From UTCHB3 sp008363265 (GTDB taxonomy: Bacteria > Bacteroidota > Ignavibacteria > Ignavibacteriales > Ignavibacteriaceae): a stretch of DNA of 64,000 bases. Below, piece by piece: positions 59,685 through 64,000 of the stretch. The notes under the pieces are model-generated. The model worked only from the letters and a program-made list of their open reading frames with translations, ran no database searches and was not told where the DNA came from. The position numbers and the translations under genes are program-made. Location of the stretch: positions 51,563 through 115,562 of the forward strand of contig BTUW01000012.1 in assembly GCA_045863055.1 (NCBI GenBank), in the 5' to 3' direction. The stretch's first letter is position 1. The number at the start of each line of letters is the position of its first letter.

Positions 59685-61712
59685 TTAAACAAACCGGATG
59701 CCCTCTTTTTTAGGAATTACGAGTGAGATCAGCGTGCCTTCACCTTCAGAGGAAGTCACTTCAAGTTGGGCTTTAACCAGTTTTGCCCTCTCTTTCATTC
59801 CGATCAGACCGAACGATCTGGTGTTCCAGGAACCATCGGTACTGAACCCCTTGCCGTTGTCTTTGATCGTTACTTTTAACGACTGATCCTCATTGGAAAG
59901 GGTAATTACCGCGCGGCTTGCCTCAGAGTGCCTGATAATATTGGTGCAGGCTTCCTGAATTATCCTGAAGAGGGCGGTTGCCGGATGCTTGCCGAGCTCG
60001 ACCGACTCAAAGTTTTTCACTATCTCAAATTTTATCCCTGATCTCGAAGCCGACTCTTCGATCAGCCATTCAACCGCGGGCACGAACCCGAGATGGTCGA
60101 GTACCTCCGGCCTTAGTTCGGTGATTATCCTCCTTAAACGCTTCGCCACCGCATCGATCCTTTGGCCCATGGTCACCATGTCGTTAATGAGAACATCCTT
60201 GTCGAACGGTTTTTCTTCCGCTTTCAGAGAGTTCTTCATAATTGCCAGATCCATCTTGAGTGAAGTCAGTACCTGCCCCAGTTCATCGTGTATCTCACGG
60301 GCGATCGCCTCCCGCTCGTTTTCCGTCGCTACCTGAAGGTGCAGGGTGAGTGCCTCAAGTTGCTGATTCGCCTCTTTGAGGTCGTGTTTTAACTTGGTTT
60401 CTTTCGTGATGTCGGAGAAGAAAACGGCTATTCCGTCTTTAACAGGGAACATCTTGTTATGGAAATAGGTATCCCACTCGGGGTAGTAATCGATAGAGGT
60501 GACCGCTCTTTTAGATTCCAATACCTGGTTGAAAGTATTCCAAAAGCCGGAATGCTCAACATTCGGGAGAACTTCAGATATCTTCCTGCCGACTATCTCT
60601 TCACGTGTTTTCCTGATCACGCTTGCTGCTTTGGAGTTAAGTGCGATAAAACGCGCATCGTACCCGAAGAGGATGAAACCGTCCGACATCCCTTCCCGGA
60701 TGCTCTCAAGAAAAGCCTCAGACTCCGCGAGCCTCCCCGCGAATGCTGCCTGCTGCCTGCTGAAAGTGAGTGAAACCGCAAGTCCGGAAGCCGTGATCGT
60801 TATAAAAATTATGATCGTGAGAAGTACACCAACCGAAAGGAGTGGCTTCTCCACATTTTCGAGACGGTGTGTGTAGTAGATCGAAACGGGGAAGGACCCC
60901 AGTTTCTCAAAGTAACCTATTTTCTTTTCCTTGTCGAACCCTGTGCCGTAAACCGCACCCGACCGGTTTCTCAATGCTAAACCGTGGAGCTGCACCGGAA
61001 TTGTTTCGGGGTCGTAGCCGCTCGATCGTGAGTAGGGAGGTATACTGTCAAGAACTGAATACAGGGTGTCTGAATGGAAGTAAAAAAGCCGTGTCCTCCC
61101 GTCGCTCAAAGGGCTCTCTCCTTCACGTAACAAGGAGGTCAGGGGCTCTCTGACATTGATGATCTGATAAACATATCCCCATGTGACCCTCGAATTTACC
61201 GGGAAGGGAGTGAGTATCTCGATGGAGGTGGAGGATGTCCCCAGTCCCTCAAGTAAAACAACTGTCTCAGGCGAACTGGATATCTTCTTGGCGTAACGTT
61301 TTCCTGTTTCTGCCGGAACTGGCTCGCCAGACAGGATCAACTCCTCGCCGGAATTGGAAAGAAAGGCAATCGAAGTGTAGTCATGATTTCGACGAAGCTC
61401 CTCGAAAATTCCTGTAAGAGTGATTATATCGCTTTCACCAAGCCGTACTCCTTTATTCGTGATCGAATTGAGCAGCAGAGGATTCTTCGCAAGGTAGGCA
61501 CCCTCAGCCTTCCGCTCATCGATCCATCCCCTCAGAAGATGGGCCTTTTGTTCAGCCGTGATCTTCACTTCAACTCCTCCCTGACTTAGCAGGTCATCCC
61601 GCAGACTGTAATAGTAATAAACGGCTGATGCCACTACCACAAGGGTTAGAAGAAAAAAGATGGAAAGAACCACCCGCCGGTTCTGTTTCAGTTCAAATTC
61701 ATGTACTTCCAT
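59685..61712 (-). CDS. NarX-like sensor histidine kinase (HisKA_3) with PAS
   Basis: A 675-residue membrane kinase. Helix 1 (about 14-35) and helix 2 (about 295-320) flank a ~260-residue periplasmic sensor. A PAS domain (about 330-440), a short coiled coil and the HisKA_3 box REAIAREIHDELGQVLTSLKMD with the phospho-His follow. The HATPase domain ends FGLIGMKERAKLVKAQ. This is the NarX/DegS class that pairs with LuxR-type regulators. The adjacent NarL-type gene is the likely partner. The sensed signal is not known. Confidence 0.9.
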   Translation of the reverse strand: MEVHEFELKQNRRVVLSIFFLLTLVVVASAVYYYYSLRDDLLSQGGVEVKITAEQKAHLLRGWIDERKAEGAYLAKNPLLLNSITNKGVRLGESDIITLTGIFEELRRNHDYTSIAFLSNSGEELILSGEPVPAETGKRYAKKISSSPETVVLLEGLGTSSTSIEILTPFPVNSRVTWGYVYQIINVREPLTSLLREGESPLSDGRTRLFYFHSDTLYSVLDSIPPYSRSSGYDPETIPVQLHGLALRNRSGAVYGTGFDKEKKIGYFEKLGSFPVSIYYTHRLENVEKPLLSVGVLLTIIIFITITASGLAVSLTFSRQQAAFAGRLAESEAFLESIREGMSDGFILFGYDARFIALNSKAASVIRKTREEIVGRKISEVLPNVEHSGFWNTFNQVLESKRAVTSIDYYPEWDTYFHNKMFPVKDGIAVFFSDITKETKLKHDLKEANQQLEALTLHLQVATENEREAIAREIHDELGQVLTSLKMDLAIMKNSLKAEEKPFDKDVLINDMVTMGQRIDAVAKRLRRIITELRPEVLDHLGFVPAVEWLIEESASRSGIKFEIVKNFESVELGKHPATALFRIIQEACTNIIRHSEASRAVITLSNEDQSLKVTIKDNGKGFSTDGSWNTRSFGLIGMKERAKLVKAQLEVTSSEGEGTLISLVIPKKEGIRFV

Positions 61713-61773
61713 TGTACCGCAGATAAAAGTTGAAGTTCGGGAATGAAAGTACTAAATAGAGGGGATATAAACA

Positions 61774-61807
61774 AAAAACCCTCACAAGATCATCTTGCAA
61801 GGGTTTT
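61774..61807 (-). terminator. Terminator of tRNA-Thr
   Basis: AAAACCCT..CAAGAT and ATCTTG..AGGGTTTT form a two-part stem with a T run on the minus strand, and a shorter T run on the plus strand. Confidence 0.85.
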
Positions 61808-61811
61808 GTTT

Positions 61812-61887
61812 TGGAGCTGGTGAAGGGATTTGAACCCCCGACCGGCTGATTACAAATCAGCTGCTCTACCAGCTGAGCTACACCAGC
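61812..61887 (-). tRNA. tRNA-Thr (anticodon TGT)
   Basis: The cloverleaf has acceptor GCTGGTG/CACCAGC, D stem GCTC/GAGC and anticodon stem GCTGA/TCAGC with loop TTTGTAA (anticodon TGT). The T loop is TTCAAAT. The CCA end is encoded (61812-61814). Confidence 0.95.
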
Positions 61888-61969
61888 ATTCCATAAAATT
61901 TAGATTCCAAATATAGTGCTTTTGCGGATATTAAGCAATATCCCGCGTAAAATTTTTTAAAATTCCCTG

Positions 61970-62578
61970 TTATTTCGAAAATGTCGCGTCAACTATCTTG
62001 ATCTCGTCCGGGTATGAAATGTCGCCCAGTATGGTTGAAACCACCGGTTTCGCGTACAATTGCACGGTGGAGGAACCATTCCCGACGCCGCTCACCTGAA
62101 GTGCCAGATTAAGAAGACTCTCATACCCCTGATCCTTGATCACCTGAAGGAGATCGACAGAGAGATCGACTGGGATCATCGACTGTTCACCTGTCCCGGG
62201 GATCGTAACAGGATTCTTGATGTTGCCTCTGAGCAGCTCACGGCTGTCGACCACGAAACGGAAGGGAAGCGACTTCAGCTGCGCGTCGGTTCGCGCGTAT
62301 CCGCCCTTACCGTCATTCGGATTAAGCGCGGCTATATCAAGTGTGAATGTAAGGGGAAGCGATCCTTTGAAAAATGATTCTGTCACCTTGGCGATCTCGA
62401 AAACATTGAAGTCTCCAAGTATCTTTTTCCCGGTAATAGGCACTCCAGCCACTGAGATCGTTGAGACCCCCTTCAGCTTGAACTGTAAACGTGAGAGGTT
62501 CACAAAACTTTGGATCACGCTGCACCCGGTCAGGGTGACAGCCATTAATAATACGAATAAAATTGATGCTTTTTTCAT
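61970..62578 (-). CDS. LEA14-like lipoprotein
   Basis: The 202-residue protein has a lipoprotein signal (MKKASILFVLLMAVTLTGC). A beta-rich domain follows with VSTISVAGVPITG, LTFTLDIAALNPNDG and PVTIPGTGEQSMIPVDLSVDL, resembling the LEA type 2/WHy fold found in envelope stress proteins. The Asn-Pro in ALNPND is a hallmark of that fold. Function uncertain. Monocistronic. Confidence 0.7.
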   Translation of the reverse strand: MKKASILFVLLMAVTLTGCSVIQSFVNLSRLQFKLKGVSTISVAGVPITGKKILGDFNVFEIAKVTESFFKGSLPLTFTLDIAALNPNDGKGGYARTDAQLKSLPFRFVVDSRELLRGNIKNPVTIPGTGEQSMIPVDLSVDLLQVIKDQGYESLLNLALQVSGVGNGSSTVQLYAKPVVSTILGDISYPDEIKIVDATFSK

Positions 62579-62783
62579 TTGAGGTTCTTCCTCTTGGGAG
62601 ATTTGCTTTTTTGAAACCCCAAGTTACAAAAATCATTCAAATTCTGAATAGTAAAATATCAGTTTAACCCCTTCCGTGAAGTGAAATTCCGCTGATTAAC
62701 GGCACAAATAATTACGCAAATTTATTTAAATTTAAGATCAATATTTTTTATGAAACAGGATCTGTCCAAAGTTTTAATCTGAG

Positions 62784-64000
62784 ATGAAAATGCGAATTGC
62801 GAAGTTGGTACTTGTTGCGTTTTTCAGCGTGGTTACCCTGCTGAATGCCCAGGATAAAGATGCACTGCAGAGTTCACCGAAGTCTGACGTTTTTATGCAG
62901 GGATTCTACTGGAACTCGCCTCCGGGAGGTATCTGGTGGGACTCTCTCGCGTCGGTTTCAACCCGTCTGGCGTCGGCCGGATTCAGTGCAATATGGTTTC
63001 CTTCCTCCTCAAAAGGGGCCGGCGGCGGCTTCTCGATGGGGTATGATCCATACGACCATTACGATTTCGGCGACTATAACCAAAAGGGGAGCCTCGAAAC
63101 AAGATTCGGCAGCAAATCAGAACTCAAAAATGCCATCAATGCTTTTCACAGTGTTGGAATGCAGGTCTTCGCCGATGCGGTCGTGCGTCACATGATGGGA
63201 GGCGAGCAGAAGATAGCCTATGAGTGCAGACCTTTGCACAACGGAAACTACATTGTGCCAGACTCGGCTTATCTCCTCTTCAGCTATCCATCCGGACCGG
63301 GAAGGTTCAGGAAGGATGCATCATCATTTTATCCCAACTCGGTTAACTGCTGGGTTGACCCGCTTTTTATCCAGACCGACCCTATATTCAGATTTGGCGA
63401 GTGGCTTGACCACAATAAACAGTCGGTGAAAGACTCACTTATTGCCTGGGGAAGATACCTCAGGGAAGAACTTGGTTACGACGGTTTCAGACTCGACGCG
63501 GTCAAGTCGATCAATCCCGCGTTCATGGCTCAGTGGTTGAACGGCTCTAACCCCGGTGGATATGCAGTTGCCGAGCTCTGGGGCTCCACTTCCGAGATCG
63601 GGAACTGGCTCCAGGTGGCGAAATATCAGAACGGCGCTAATGTGGCGATGTTCGATTTTCCGCTCCGCTATAATCTCCGCGACATGTGCAACACCACCAA
63701 CGGCGGCTTCAACATGAACAACCTCGACGGCGCCGGCCTCATCAACTCCGGATTCTCCGGCTTCGATGTCTCAACCTTTCTCGAGAACCACGATTTCGAC
63801 AGAAAAGGGTGGGACGGCACCATCGACAACGGTCACGATCCCGTGATCTACGATAAAGCACTCGGATACGCCTATCTCCTCTTCTCGGAAGGCCGTCCCT
63901 CGGTATTCTTTAAAGATTATTTTGATTACGGAGTTGGCGGCAAGATCGATACCCTGATCTGGATCCGCCAGAACTTCCTCGGAGGCGGAACCACAAAAAG
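62784..64000 (+). CDS. Secreted alpha-amylase, GH13 (3' end beyond window)
   Basis: About 405 residues are visible and the gene is cut by the window edge. A signal peptide (MKMRIAKLVLVAFFSVVTLL-NAQ) precedes a TIM-barrel with GH13 regions ADAVVRHM (region I), GFRLDAVK (nucleophile Asp), AELWG (acid/base Glu) and FLENHD (third Asp). All catalytic residues are present. It hydrolyses alpha-1,4-glucans such as starch or glycogen outside the cytoplasm. Any C-terminal sorting domain would lie outside the window. Confidence 0.9.
   Translation, partial: MKMRIAKLVLVAFFSVVTLLNAQDKDALQSSPKSDVFMQGFYWNSPPGGIWWDSLASVSTRLASAGFSAIWFPSSSKGAGGGFSMGYDPYDHYDFGDYNQKGSLETRFGSKSELKNAINAFHSVGMQVFADAVVRHMMGGEQKIAYECRPLHNGNYIVPDSAYLLFSYPSGPGRFRKDASSFYPNSVNCWVDPLFIQTDPIFRFGEWLDHNKQSVKDSLIAWGRYLREELGYDGFRLDAVKSINPAFMAQWLNGSNPGGYAVAELWGSTSEIGNWLQVAKYQNGANVAMFDFPLRYNLRDMCNTTNGGFNMNNLDGAGLINSGFSGFDVSTFLENHDFDRKGWDGTIDNGHDPVIYDKALGYAYLLFSEGRPSVFFKDYFDYGVGGKIDTLIWIRQNFLGGGTTK

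Overview
The window looks like a chromosomal segment of a free-living member of the Ignavibacteria (Ignavibacteriota, within the Bacteroidota/Chlorobiota group). The basis is seven secreted proteins that end in a type IX secretion (T9SS) type-A sorting domain, most with a phrase close to QNYPNPFNPST, plus PorZ-like, Reeler-like and DUF4296/DUF4920-like proteins typical of that group. No rRNA, transposase, phage gene or CRISPR array was seen. Strain or species cannot be named from the sequence alone.

Layout. 1-4.4 kb: start of a probable RND efflux adaptor, tRNA-Glu, a secreted Asp-box protein and a hybrid histidine kinase. 4.4-9.8 kb: ABC-2 exporter pair, PrsW-type protease, then an unknown gene, nadD and meaB, coupled by one-base stop/start overlaps. 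9.9-12.8 kb: acyl-CoA dehydrogenase and acyl-CoA carboxylase beta subunit. 13.1-13.9 kb: a HigBA-like toxin-antitoxin pair set between dispersed repeats. 14-18.2 kb (minus strand): thioesterase, fmt, def, and UDP-xylose synthesis (UDP-glucose dehydrogenase and UDP-glucuronate decarboxylase). 18.3-21.8 kb: glycosyltransferase, an SDR protein without the catalytic Tyr, a nuclease lipoprotein and a WYL regulator. 21.9-27.2 kb: four T9SS cargo proteins. 27.6-33.7 kb: a multiheme cytochrome locus. 33.9-42.6 kb: lipoprotein, hybrid kinase with a lost H-box His, DUF4920, PepSY, PorZ-like, ribH, PHP and Crp-type genes. 42.9-50.5 kb: gap-pgk, rhomboid and several poorly known genes. 50.6-58.2 kb: uvrA, a lipoprotein, eno, tRNA-Arg and an M28 peptidase. 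58.5-64 kb: NarX/NarL-like signalling genes, tRNA-Thr, a LEA-like lipoprotein and a GH13 amylase cut by the window end.

The most notable system is the cytochrome locus. A fusion of 19 heme-binding motifs to a b-type membrane cytochrome (CbcL-like) is transcribed away from a 13-heme anchored cytochrome and an ImcH/NapC-like quinol oxidase. Each side of the roughly 490-bp divergent region carries a near-perfect sigma-54 -24/-12 promoter with almost the same core. Together they suggest an RpoN-controlled respiratory or extracellular electron-transfer module with two alternative quinol-oxidising entry points.

Other themes are dispersed intergenic repeats (heptamer runs at gene 3' ends, fold-backs, a 32-bp shared element and a 117-bp-period direct repeat) that surround the toxin-antitoxin pair and the most divergent secreted gene, and a Crp-like regulator with a matching palindrome just upstream of its own start.
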